DNA from: Owenia fusiformis
Lineage: Eukaryota > Annelida > Polychaeta > Sabellida > Oweniidae
Assembly (NCBI GenBank): GCA_903813345.2
Contig: CAIIXF020000192.1
Location: forward strand, 1-25,000
Length of the DNA stretch: 25,000 nucleotides
Direction of reading: 5' to 3'
Under the pieces are notes generated by a model. It was given only the letters and a program-made list of their open reading frames with translations. It was not told the DNA's origin and ran no database searches. The position numbers were made by a program, and so were the translations under genes. Below, piece by piece: positions 9,101-19,906 of this stretch. Positions within the stretch are counted from its first letter, which is position 1. Every line of letters starts with the position of its first letter.

Positions 9101-10352
9101 TGACCTTCTGGAAGAATTTATTCATATGAAATCACTCTCATGCGATTTTTACAATTCTGAATTTTAGAGATGTTGTATGATGCTGTAGAACATGTATACA
9201 AGTTTAAATGTGCTTATAAATACTGTAGGTTTTTCATTCAAAAACCAGTGAAATTGAATACTTGATGATGAAAGGGTCACATTTGCATTTTGAAGGAGAT
9301 ATGCGATTTTACCCTTATGAAACACCATAAATGCATATGCTTAACAAACTTCAGCAAAAATATATATACCATCCTGATAACATAGAACCAACCAGAATTA
9401 TTTGTGTGTCGTTGGAGCTTTTAAAGGTAACAAAATGTTGCCTTATGCCAAAGGGAGTGAGTTAGATATTGTATAGAGGCCTTAGAGGGGCATAGATGTC
9501 TATCAATGTTGCTGTCTCCAGTTACTGCTAACACATAAAATTCCCATTCATTGCTGTCAATTCTTACAGCAATAATGATGAAAAATCTGGCAAAAATGCA
9601 TCATTTGACCCAACTTTATCAGATACATATAATAAGGAGATATATATCTCTAGTGGCATTCATTTGTATTTATCCTAAGGCTGTATATATTGTATAGAAT
9701 ATCAGAATATTGCACTATGATATCAAGCGTCAATGGTAATATTAAAGAGAATCTAGATGGTCTTAAATTGACATGATTTGGAATTGTCATTTTGGTCTCT
9801 GGTGACATTATGAATATAATACACTTAAGAATTCTCTAGCCAGTTCTTGTGAAGCAACTCACAAAAGATAAGAAAACTATATAACTTGATTTGCAGCATT
9901 TATATTATTACAGCATCATGCTCAAATGATATTGATAGTAACATTCAAAGCACTTCTTGTTTTTCTTATTTGATATTCTATTAAAGCTTGGTTTTAACTT
10001 GAGAACTAATTTCAAACTGTTACAATTTTGAAGGGATCCTTGTTGAATAATTGAATATTTCTTTGACACATTCAGTTACTCATGACTGGGTGTCATCGCC
10101 ATCAAAGAGCAATACTCCCCGAGTCTCATTAATTATGACACTGTTGCAACATGTTCAATCATTTTCACAAATATGTCTCTTAGATATCGTATTATGTTTG
10201 GAGGAGAAGATAGGGAACCATTTTGAAAATTGAATCAAATTTTTGTACTAATTTTTGAGTTAATATTTTTTGTAAATTTCTAGTGACGTTTTCACAATTT
10301 TCATCATATACTCTAATACTACTCTGTTCATCTTTCCTGTTTTCTTGTTCAT
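9101..10352. other. Non-coding AT-rich stretch
   Basis: The only plus-strand frame of any length (10051-10233, 60 codons) lacks context. The minus strand opposite it and up to about 10440 has a fairly open, charged reading, but it needs stops and frame changes and is at chance level. A 14-base perfect palindrome lies at 9637-9650. Confidence 0.45.
9637..9650. repeat. 14-base perfect palindrome GAGATATATATCTC
   Basis: GAGATATATATCTC equals its own reverse complement. Its AT-alternating core could extrude a hairpin. No flanking inverted repeat extends it. Confidence 0.85.
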
Positions 10353-10360
10353 TGACGTCA
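10353..10360. promoter_or_regulatory. Consensus CRE (TGACGTCA)
   Basis: A perfect palindromic TGACGTCA, the full cAMP-response element bound by CREB/ATF-family bZIP dimers in animals. A further half-like TGACGT lies about 70 bases upstream. It sits 77 bases before a GC-rich palindrome and 170 bases before an ATG in strong Kozak context, so it may belong to a promoter or enhancer. Function is inferred only. Confidence 0.4.
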
Positions 10361-10436
10361 TTATCTTTTTTATGATCGTCACAATTCTATTCAGCTTTTC
10401 CAGGATCAGCTTTAATGAAAGCACTCAAAAATCGGA

Positions 10437-10452
10437 AGGTGGCCGGCCACCT
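10437..10452. repeat. 16-base perfect GC-rich palindrome
   Basis: AGGTGGCCGGCCACCT is a perfect 16-base palindrome with 12 G/C bases, in DNA that is about one third G+C. It could be a dimeric transcription-factor site or a hairpin/cruciform. The symmetry ends sharply on both sides, so it is not the tip of a longer inverted repeat. Confidence 0.85.
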
Positions 10453-10529
10453 CACATCCAGAATGTCTCAAATTCTCGTACAATGTATTTGATTATATTT
10501 TAGCAACATGCAATAGTAAAAGCTGCACC

Positions 10530-10667
10530 ATGGCCGCCATCTGCCCACCATTATACAAATGTCATAACAACGTAACCCAAGACATAAACACTCTCATACT
10601 CTGCATGCTAAAAATACAATTTCATACTACATGTCAACATTTGAAACAGAATCTATTTCGCATTTAG
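10530..10667 (+). CDS. Short ORF with strong Kozak context
   Basis: The sequence gcaccATGGCC is close to the ideal animal start context. The frame gives 45 residues (starting MAAICPPLYKCHNNV) and ends in TAG. It carries five cysteines and no clear signal peptide or membrane segment. The palindromic nature of the start also gives a minus-strand ATGGCGGCCATGG, which opens a 15-codon frame. Together with the upstream CRE and GC palindrome this could be a first exon or small ORF, but no in-phase donor was identified and no family recognised. Confidence 0.2.
   Translation: MAAICPPLYKCHNNVTQDINTLILCMLKIQFHTTCQHLKQNLFRI
10532..10543 (-). promoter_or_regulatory. YY1-like site (CAGATGGCGGCC on the minus strand)
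   Basis: The minus strand reads CAGATGGCGGCC, close to the known YY1 consensus (AAGATGGCGGC). In animals such sites often lie at or just after transcription starts. It overlaps the Kozak-type ATG of the plus strand, so one of the two resemblances may be coincidental. Confidence 0.3.
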
Positions 10668-12931
10668 AAGAATCTGATATATTGTATCAACGCTGACTCA
10701 AGAAATACAGCCAAGTAGCCAAGACTACAAGTGAATCAATAAGGGTTTTCATTTTCAATCCAGTTCTTTGAGATTCAAAATGAACTGATCCAATTCATAT
10801 GTGTAATAAACTGTGTTTTTCTGAAGTTGTATAGAGATACAGTATGTCATTTTGACAAGGTTAGCATTAAAATGTTTTTTAAACCAAGCAAAGCGATCAT
10901 TGATTTGTGTAAAACATTTATGAATGATTTGTACACATGGACGTACTCATATTGAGGTTTACACTGGTTAAAAGGAGATAAGATGTTTTTGTATGTTTAC
11001 TTTGATATACAAATATGTTTGAATATGTTATACAGGTTATTGCATGTATGCATTGGGTAAATGATGTAGTCCTTGTGTGTGTTTTATAAAGAATCTATTT
11101 CATTAGAAACAACTCTTGTTAGATTCAACATTTAATGCATTGATCAGATATATCTATTCATTCTGAGATCTAAGTCTTTCTCATGCTAGACATGCATCAG
11201 TACCCCAACAGTACCTGATCCATATACCATCAAATACTCGCAGCTAATTGGTTAAATCTAGTCATGTGGTCTGTTGGTGAGTCCTGGGAATGTACATGCA
11301 TTGTGATGTCCTGCTTGAAGGTTTGATGACAATATCTCTTTTTACTCTTGGAGATGTATTTTATTTTTTCATAGATTTCCATAAACATTGCAATGTACAT
11401 ATCTTCATACATATTTTCAATTTACAAATTGAACTGTTATGATAGTGCAGTCAGAATGTGATCAAACTTGAAAAGGGAATTCTTCTTATTCTGAATCACA
11501 CAAGTCAGATTAATTTAATATCAGTACCCGATTAGCTTTTACCGTAATTAGCTTTTCGTCACATACAAGCAGTAATAGGCTCAACTTTGCCGAGATGTTC
11601 CTCACAAATTAGTTTAACCCTTATCTCCGCAAACTAATTCCGAGATGTAACGAAAAATAAATATATTGACTGATGGTTAGGAGGAAACAGTAGCTTTTTT
11701 GTTAATAACACACTTTCACTCAGAACAAATTGACTCTTTCCATTATGTTTTCTGCTTGTAACTCGAGTGTTTGATCTTGGATCTTTAAACCTTATGAACA
11801 AAAGATAAGGCCATTTTATAGTTCTCGTTTACCAAGAACTTAGAGTTATGATGCTATTCATTCAATCTTGGAGGTTTCAAGTCCAATAGCTTCAATAGAA
11901 AATTGAAACTTGGAAAAAATAACATGTAAGAAATCTGGATTGATTATCGGTAACCTAATAAATCAGTTATTGGTCGAGTATTCAGTAGGCGCCTAGCTTA
12001 TATTGGAACAGAATTGTGATCCATTTACTGGTCCTTCCCCATACTCCTTGATTAGATCACATGACTTGAATTGACCAATCAGATCAGTAATCAAACTCAA
12101 AGGATGCTGGTGATGGGAAGGTTGGATTAGTAGCAACCTGGGTCTGGTAAGCCTACACTGGTAAACCAAACAACAAATACACACCATTGTGATGTCAGTG
12201 TGTTCAAATTTACTTTCCATATCTGGCTTTGTCTTCTCATCTATTCTGTCTTCAATGTAGTGAGCTCTGCTTACATCAGTTGGTCTTGTAATACATTGAT
12301 TTCTTTATGTGTTAAACATGCCTTTTCTTAACAAAACATATTAGTTATGAATCAAACAAAAAAGTCTGAATTGGATTTGATAACACAAACATGCATCACC
12401 AGGACACAAACCTTTACCAGTTTGAACAGGAACATGACCAGGAAAATTGTCCAATTGGGGCACTATTTTACTGTATATACAGAGTTAATCTGAGGACAGG
12501 TTGATGTCCAGTTGAGCACAACCTATGTGTATATAGTAACCTACCCCACATATCCTTTAGTGACCATGTATGAACATCACCCCCTCGTGGCCAACTCTAA
12601 CAGTGCCCATATTGACTTTTATTATGCATATAGACCATGCGTTGCAACCTTATATTCTGTATACATATTAATGTTAGAACTCTTGACCTGATGGAGCACT
12701 CTACAGAATATGAAATTACGTTTCATTTTTATGAATATAATACTTGGAATGAATTCTAAACAATCTTTTGTTCTTATACACCCTCAATGTGGACAGTATA
12801 ACACCTTCGAGACCAACTCCGCTATCAAAGAATTGTCCTTGTTTAAAGGAGATGGCATTGCATTAGTGGATTTTGTGTGAATCATCCCATAAGATAATAA
12901 TTGGTTTGAGATTTTTGTCTATTGTAGTTTA
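10668..12931. other. Non-coding AT-rich stretch
   Basis: No supported gene. Minus-strand open runs at 11230-11412 (60 codons) and 11993-12220 (75 codons) have no start, splice or domain support. A small nested direct/inverted repeat lies at 11590-11648, and attagctttt occurs twice in tandem near 11530-11560. Confidence 0.5.
11590..11648. repeat. Inverted repeat flanked by a direct repeat
   Basis: AATTAGTTT (11607-11615) and AAACTAATT (11631-11639) form a 9-base stem with a 15-base loop. The 9-mer CCGAGATGT occurs on both sides (11590-11598 and 11640-11648). The arrangement resembles a tiny insertion flanked by a target duplication, or a structured regulatory element. It is too small to name. 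Confidence 0.65.
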
Positions 12932-13355
12932 AGAAGCAATAATCAGGTAAGAGATATAAAATCTCAAGCTCTTGTTTTTCTCCTTAAGAGTAGCCAAACT
13001 GTCGACGATCTCAACTTCATTTGAAGTGCTAAGGTTCCATTGTGATTGCCCTTCGATAAATGTTTCAACTCATGTATCCTCATTACAATCAGTTAAGATC
13101 AGCTTTTTACTTACCATAGAGTCTTTGATTGATGCGATTTCAATTTCATATTTGGATTTTTCTTGTGTGACTGGAAGTGTTTACTTGATTGGGGCTGGAA
13201 TAATTTCAGAGAGTTTTTCATTTAGATTAATTATTGAATCAACGAGCATAATATTCCCAAGGATCAGATTTATTGCTATGACCTACAATTATATCATACA
13301 ATTTACAAATCATAAAATTAATCAGAAGATAAAGTATTTTTATGACCTCTCGTAA
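12932..13355 (+). other. Segment with long open frames on both strands
   Basis: The plus strand is open for 128 codons from a TTG at 12972 to a TAA at 13353-13355, giving a Ser/Ile/Phe-rich translation with no ATG start and no recognised domain. On the minus strand, 13282-12932 has only two stops in 117 codons (TAA at 13181-13183, TGA at 13070-13072). That reading is charged and helix-like, with pieces such as EIEIASIKDSMVSKK and LATLKEKNKSLRFY. The minus strand therefore looks more like a broken old gene than the plus strand looks like a live one. Both observations are near chance level. No family is claimed. Confidence 0.17.
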
Positions 13356-13899
13356 AATCCATTGTTTCAAATTATTGGAAAATTACCATTCACTTATAGA
13401 GCTGCAAATAAATTAGTCGATATATTGGAGAAACTTCCGCACCACTGAAGGACTTATAGACCTAACAACTGTAAATATTCACATTCCCATTTCAAAATTC
13501 TTCAGAGTAATATGTCCATTGCAAGGGGTATATTATTATGAATATTGCATTTGGAATATCGAATAATATCCAAATTGGAGAAGGGATCATTCTTCTCATT
13601 AGGCCAATTTATACGGATATTTTCTTTATCTCTGGTATTAGCAGGTTATATTTATGCATATTATACCGTCATAGTATAAATTTGCGCGGTTTTGTTTTGT
13701 TAGATCCAGTTTTATCAAATGGTTTGCACAGATAGACCTTTGATTTGAGATACGTTTTCTTACTCAAGAATCAATGTAGGTTTTTTCAGTAATTTTTAGT
13801 CATATTTGCAGTTATTTAATGGCGTTTAGATTTCTGATTACAAGATTGGGTTCATATCAGGAGGATATGTTTTCGTGAGGATGCTTTGATGTATGCCTA

Positions 13900-14235
13900 T
13901 AAGTTTACTGATTGATTGATAGATTTGGTGTATATTTCATGCAAAATGTCAGTATGTACTTGTTCCTGTATATTTCTCTACTTATTTGGAGTAATACAAA
14001 TTGTGTTAACATATGTAATGATTTCATGTTGATCTCAGGTCTTCATTTTGTAGAAATGTTCAAATATAGTAGCCAATGTTTCCTTGGCAAATGCTTCACT
14101 ACTCTAATTACCCTGACCCTTATCAATTATTCCAATGTCATTTCTTCTGTTATAAAGATAGGAAACATCCTTGGTCAGCTCAAAAATATTATGTGGTTTC
14201 GTTTCAACAGATGCATTTGTCTTAGTATATGAATT
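13900..14235 (-). pseudogene. Possible decayed coding segment, unknown
   Basis: The minus-strand frame has three stops in 112 codons (TAG 14104-14106, TGA 14035-14037, TAG 13978-13980). The pieces between them are acidic/basic mixtures such as SSEAFAKETLATIFEHFYK. The opposite plus strand is open for 106 codons (13912-14232), a common by-product of a real antisense gene but also of chance. No family was recognised. Neighbouring minus-strand frames at 13.5-13.7 kb are also fairly open but in another frame. Confidence 0.13.
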
Positions 14236-17200
14236 TTATCCATCTTCATCACTTTAAGGTCTTATGAGCATCAGAGCTCAAATGAGGCAGACAGTTCCCA
14301 GAGAAGATCTAAGAGAATGTAATAAAGCAACTTGCAATTAGCTATATTGATATAATGCAATAGAGAGGCCCAGTTACAAAAACTTCTTGCTTTACGTCAA
14401 TACTAAATCATGACTCTACAAAAAGAAGCTTTCCTAGTTCTAAAAAGAAGATATGTATTTGTACACGAGATATTGAACTGTTGAAATAGACCTAATGTAA
14501 TATCTCAGGAACACATCCCCTTGATACTGTACCTTGCAAAGATTTGATAGATTGTGTATGATTATTTTTGTTAAATTAGAAAATAATTTCAGGACATATT
14601 TCAGTTACTATGTGTATTGTGCATCTCATTTTCCAAGTATTCATTTGAGATTTGGCATCCGATATGAGCAGTTGTTAACGTAAGAGCTATCAGAGCAAGG
14701 GCGACACACTTGTCTAATGATACCAAAGCCAATGAAAAATATTGATAGTTGACATAGCTTTCGCTAAATTATTTATCTGTGTTTATCGGGGACATTATGG
14801 GAATATAAGGGCACGACTTGAGTGATATTGTCAAATAAATTTATCTTCCATGTGTGAAAAAATCATTACTTTTTTGTGATCAATAACGAAGACCCCTGAA
14901 AATCATATAAGTGAATAATCAGTTTCTAATTCATGTTGAGTCACCATTGATTTAAAGTTGTTATCGATACAGTGCACCTACGGTTTATCACGTCAAGTCT
15001 TTCTTGAGCTTCAGTTTCTCAGTAATGGCAAAATGTGACGATAATTATTTATGGCAAAAACTGAATTATGGGAAAACAATAAACTTGTGGCCGAGAGCTC
15101 ACTTGGTCAGCGTTAACATTAGAATCAATATCTACAAATAAATCAAACTCATTTCGGTGGAATTAAGGAATATAAATCGTGATCTTATGATCTCGATTTA
15201 ATCTCAATGGCCTTTCTGTAGTAGATTATAAGGCATTGTGAATGTGAGAATCCAGCAAATGTCCAGTTGTATATTGCTTAGCAGCATAACCCTTGTTCTG
15301 TAACTAGATTTTTCATTCAATTATGTCTTTTCACTCATCTACTGGCGCCATAAAATATCAAAGTCTGACTTTTTTAATTTCTTTTCGGATATGAACAAAA
15401 AATTATATACTAACTACTAGTGTATCATTAAGTATACATATACTGTTCAACTGCGGAATGTTATAGTATGTACTTTCTCCATTGGGTTGGCAGGGATTCA
15501 TGAACATCTACCAGCCATGGTGAAAATTACTTTTGACAATGTGGTGAACCCCCAACTGGGAGAATTTTCTAAACCTGTTCATTGCGGATTTATTCATGCT
15601 AGGGGATGAGAGTTTAGTATGATAATCCCGAGGTGACTAGACACCTTTGTGTAACATTTTGGTTCAACACAGGATGTCATTTTTTTTCTTCAAACACATG
15701 TTACATTTAAGGTGTATAATCCAATTATTTAATAAAGTCAGGACCTAATGTATATATGCCAAAATATTGTTTTTGTTCAGTGACATTGCACCGAGGAATT
15801 CACACTGATTTAATACTTTAACCCCCATAATTTGCCGGGTTCAAAATGTCAAGTTTATAAAAAGTCACTTTCGATACTACATTGTTGAGTACAAGTTCCA
15901 ACCCTGAGTTTCCTTTCCAATAGTTGTATACTAGGCTATAACCCTAAGGATAATCCCTGAGTCCTGCATATACAACATTGTTGGAAAAATAAATTTTGAA
16001 TCAGGATCTTTCAATAACCATGGGAAAATATATCATAATGATACATTGCTTAATATTACTGAGGTGATGCATTCAATGCGAAAACAGCTCAATATTTCTC
16101 ATGGTTCTAATGATGTGTAAAATCAAACTAATAGCGAAAGTTACCAAATTCACGAGGGTATAATTTGGCATTGTTATATAGCCGTATACTGTCTCTAGAG
16201 GAATGGAAAAAGCATCAAGTCTAGTGTCATACAGTGAGAATGGATGCGAACATTGTTTTAAAGTTAAAACACTATATTCAGTTAATGACTATGTCCATTA
16301 AGGGCTCAGTCAAGTGTTAACATCAGCAATTGCAACTTTCCAACACCAATTCATCATTTTTCATCATGATGAATGATTGACTGAAATCAGCAATAATTGT
16401 TTATTGGAAGCTGCGTTAAAGACGATAACAGTTAATGCATTTCATGCATGGATAGACAACACAAGAAATGTTCCAGAGTTGTAATGAAATCATTCAGCAG
16501 CGACTTTGAAATTTACTTAACTAAAGAAATGAAATCACTCTGGCACCGTACTTATTCTACAGTAAACGCACTATAGTAATGTATTGAATGAGATAGCAGC
16601 ATATGTGAACTAAGCTGTCAGGCTTGTTGATTAGCTTTGATGAAAGTCATGTTTTTAAATGCAAAATAGAGTTGAATGGAGTGAAATGTTGAAAGAAAAG
16701 AGTAAATTGGAATGAAGTGAATTCTCTTAATTACACATAAATCAATGCAACAAAATCAGATACATCTTCCATTCAAAATCTAGAAAGAACCAGTGAAAAA
16801 TATTACCATGGTGAAAAAGTTAAGCATACAGATTCTTTGAATCCCTTATCTTTCCAATTGAGAACTTATCATCAAAGAAACAGTGTCTGACCCATATAAA
16901 CCTCAAGAACATCATGTAGCTCTAGTTTCCATATTATTGGCTCAAAACCATCATCCTTGTCTATATTTTTCAGTGTATATAGTTCATTCATGATGTAGTT
17001 GTAGTTATATAGAGAGTGTTTGGAGTAATATATGGGAATTAAAGAAATGTTTCTTTTTCATTAAAGTTAGTAGTATATAGTATGGATCTGGAATCTTCAT
17101 ATGAGACCATAGTATACACTGTAAACATAGCTGAGATAGACCAGAGTTGCAGACTAACAGTAAATAAGTGATTTATGTCGCCACAATTAGAGTAATCCAT

Positions 17201-17504
17201 GTTCTTCGCTGGCTTAAAACACATCACGTCTCTGCATTAACTGCGTGTTCACTTCCTGAGACCATCTGAACACAAATTTGATATGGTCTTTATAGAAAAC
17301 ATCACCAAGAAATAAAGAGGCTGACTAAGCCACAAGTCAGGTCAGTTCCATGCACATCCGTGTGAAACAGTACCCTCAATTGATAATCTTGTATTTCTAC
17401 AACTGCTCAGCACTGATGACCCTTAGGCCCTGGAACATGAATTCCCAAGAAAACAAGACCAGATATCTTTGTTTATGATCTTGAAAATCTCAATTTCATT
17501 ACAG
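14236..17504. other. Non-coding AT-rich stretch
   Basis: One minus-strand frame between 15840 and 13741 has about 40 stops in 700 codons. That is slightly fewer than expected, but not significant once the choice among frames is counted. A minus-strand run at 17039-17227 (62 codons) lacks support. A palindrome lies at 16360-16373. It reads as intron or intergenic DNA. Confidence 0.45.
16360..16373. repeat. 14-base perfect palindrome TTCATCATGATGAA
   Basis: TTCATCATGATGAA is its own reverse complement, within a short run of ATCA/TGAT-type repeats (about 16350-16378). It is probably a by-product of simple-sequence drift. Confidence 0.8.
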
Positions 17505-17677
17505 TGAGGTCAACTGCATGCACTGCCTTGTCAACAACACACTTTCTTCACACCAACCCTCCACATAATCCTTGGGAAACTTTCAAGCCACTTAGAAATG
17601 ACAAACAAATACACATTGAGCTGAGGCAAGCAGTGGACTATACTATAATACAAGCCTATGCTATACAGTTTCCTTAG
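17505..17677 (+). CDS. Candidate terminal exon on the plus strand
   Basis: An acceptor (ctcaatttcattacag) opens a frame of about 57 codons ending in TAG at 17675-17677, preceded by two bases completing a codon. The translation includes NPWETFKPLRNDKQIHIEL, a mix of charged and aromatic residues. The segment is visibly richer in G+C than its surroundings. The minus strand of the same DNA is also open for about 54 codons after its own acceptor-like site (tgttgttttaacag), so the strand is uncertain. No family was recognised. Confidence 0.2.
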
Positions 17678-18109
17678 ACCAGAGACCAACTGTTAAAACA
17701 ACACACAGTGAACAGGAATTAATTGATTGTGTTAAACATTTGTTTAATCAGTAAGGAGATAATTAATTGATTGTTCGCATTGTTTATTAATTGGCAAGAA
17801 CAGGCTAAGGCATCCTAATGATCAAGATATTTCCTGGTGATTGTTTTCCACTGTTGTAGAGTTGGGATATGCCAGAACACATTCTCTTTCAGATACATTT
17901 TTTCAAAATACATTCGTTGCGAAAACACAATCTGTTGTAAAACCTGAATGTTATAACCTTTTGTTGTGGCTATATATATAATTGTTACTGACATTGAAAC
18001 TGTGTTTTGAAATTGAATGCTGAAAGAATGAAACTTAACTTCAATGAAACTTCACCTCAGAGACTCTGTAATATGCTATAAGGACCGATAGTGATCTAAG
18101 CGATCTTAC
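17678..18109. other. Non-coding AT-rich stretch
   Basis: AT-rich DNA with ATTAATTGATTG-type near-repeats around 17720-17790 and a short TA run at 17975-17985. No coding or RNA signal was seen. Confidence 0.5.
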
Positions 18110-18256
18110 ACAACATGCTGAACTGGTATTTAAGATGTTCCCTGTTGCCTAGTTGTGAAACTAAAGCCCCATCTCCAACTGAAAGTTTTGCAATATTTGT
18201 CATAACCCTGTGGATTATGAATGGATTCCTGTTTGGTACATTCCATAGGTCTATTA
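18110..18256 (-). CDS. Candidate symmetric internal exon, minus strand
   Basis: On the minus strand an acceptor (tacatcatacatttccacag) opens a frame that stays open for 147 bases to a GTAAGA donor. The length is a multiple of three and the phase is the same at both ends, so the exon would be frame-neutral. The translation includes IIHRVMTNIAKLSVGDGAL, alternating hydrophobic and polar residues as in helical-repeat proteins. That resemblance is an impression and no family is claimed. The unspliced frame continues from 18314 to 18096. A second overlapping minus-strand frame (18130-18330) is probably a shadow. Confidence 0.3.
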
Positions 18257-19115
18257 CTGTGGAAATGTATGATGTATAGAAGAGTTTTGGATGTGAGAGA
18301 GCAATAAAATACAAGTGTTGCTGTCATCACTTAGATAATTCATAGAGCCTGTTGAATATAATACATAACTAACAGACTTTCAAAATATCTTTCCCAGCTC
18401 ATGATATTGTAGGTGGGTGTTTTTTGGAGTGCTTCTCTCAAACACTTGACCCTGTTTTTAGAAGCATGGGTTGGTGCTTTGGATTAAAATATGCATCCGG
18501 TTGTATGAACATGCCCTGGGCTATATCTGATGGTGCTTTTGAGAACCTAAGGCCCAGATAACAAAATACAAGTGCTATAGTCTCATCTCAGCTCATATTT
18601 TGTGTGACTGCAAGGTTTGTGAGATATGAGTTGCCATTGTGTAATATAAAGCTGCATTTTGAAATAGCAGTCGACCAAAAGGTTCATTAAAAGGAATGCC
18701 CCACAATTTGTTGGAGCAATTCCTTGTTATTCAACACAGACCAAACATTATTACATTCTGGGATCCCTGGCAGGATTGAATTATACAACACTGGTCAGTT
18801 TACAGACAGATATGTCTTGGTGTGATCATTTCCCATCTTTTCAATATCACCCTTGTCATATTTGTTTCTGATATTTCTGTCTAAAATTTGAATGAAGTAC
18901 AATGCTTTTCTGACATTTCTGTATAATACGGAATCTTAACTTCATGCAGTAACGCTCTATTCCTTGTTTATTACTCTCTATTCCACTCTTTTCTGTATTT
19001 TAAAACTTGACTATCATTGGATGTTATGCACATCTTGCTTTGTTTGATCATTTGTCTGCAGAGAAGCTGGGGTAATGACTGTTAGGTCATCACTCATTGC
19101 AGACCCATCACTTAC
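18257..19115. other. Non-coding stretch between two minus-strand candidates
   Basis: If the flanking candidates belong to one gene this is intron, though their phases do not join directly and another exon would be needed. Nothing distinctive was seen. Confidence 0.4.
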
Positions 19116-19366
19116 AGTGCCACCCAATAGTACACTCCCTTGAGAAACATATCTCCTTTGTGTTGTTTCCAACATTAGAAATAGCCAATGATTTGAATGT
19201 TTATACCGCATCATGTACGGCTTCATCTTATTTAACATTTGGTTGAAGTATATATCCATGAATGGATTATCACATGTAATGATGAGGGTATTGGTGAGAT
19301 TTGTGAGATTTGTAGCCAGGGCTTCATGAAGTATCTGAAGGCCTAGATAAGTGCGTGTCTCATCAC
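19116..19366 (-). CDS. Candidate internal exon, minus strand (best long open frame)
   Basis: The minus-strand frame is open for 117 codons, from just below a TAA (19368-19370) to a TGA (19014-19016). An acceptor-like gttttcgccataag begins the exon at 19366. A perfect GTAAGT donor follows ACT at 19116, giving 251 bases that enter with two bases and end at a codon boundary. The translation includes NPFMDIYFNQMLNKMKPY and is less biased to Ile/Asn/Lys/Phe than background frames, with three near-identical NLTN/NLT units at its start. Beyond the donor the frame continues as a Ser/Thr/Asp-rich stretch (19113-19017), which could be a read-through tail. No domain was recognised. Confidence 0.33.
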
Positions 19367-19906
19367 CTTATGGCGAAAACCTGGGGTGCTGAAAGCCCCT
19401 AGACAACACATGTGAAAGAGCCTGAGACTGCCCAGAAACATATGTGTCTTCATCTTGTATTGTTTTCTTCTTCAGCTGCATCCTAATTTTCTTTTCAAAG
19501 AGATTGTGATTGGTAGGAAACTTGCAAGAGATTTATTAATTGCTGGGCTATACATTTTCCTGAATATTTTAACAGCGTTGGTGTGTTATGCTGCAAAGAA
19601 ATAATGGGTTACTTCAGCTTACTTCCGTTGTCTATTTCTCACGTTACTCCATCTCAGTTAATTGTTTTTTCTGCTGTGCATGTATCAACAATTGCGCTTA
19701 TGTTTGTATCCTGAAATATTACGAGGTGAACAATCATGTGACTATTTATATTGTGAGTTTCAGCTATTAATAACTGGTCAAATTTGCAATAGATTTTGTT
19801 TCTAGGTTCTTGTGAATATTGTATGTTTTACTGTAGAGTCTATGGATGATTGCCATGGAGTCTGTAAGATTGCTTACTCTAATTAGCTTCTCTTTCAGTT
19901 TCTAGC
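19367..19906. other. Mostly non-coding stretch
   Basis: It contains a 60-codon plus-strand frame (19588-19770) rich in Cys, Tyr and Ile without splice support, and a TTGCCATGGA motif near 19850 that resembles one half of an X-box. Nothing else was seen. Confidence 0.45.

Noticed and set aside
10033-10440. Charged, fairly open minus-strand reading opposite the plus-strand frame at 10051-10233.
   Set aside because: It needs several stops and at least one frame change; no motif or family was recognised.
13741-15840. A minus-strand frame with a DxD-type acidic motif and, later, a basic RMP-type motif, suggesting a decayed viral-type primase.
   Set aside because: The frame has about 40 stops in 700 codons against roughly 50 expected by chance, before allowing for choice of frame. 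Two short motifs at loose spacing are not enough, and no zinc-binding motif was found.
15840-16740. Apparent continuation of a decayed minus-strand gene upstream.
   Set aside because: The reading needed repeated frame changes to avoid stops, and open runs of 20-40 codons are normal at this base composition.
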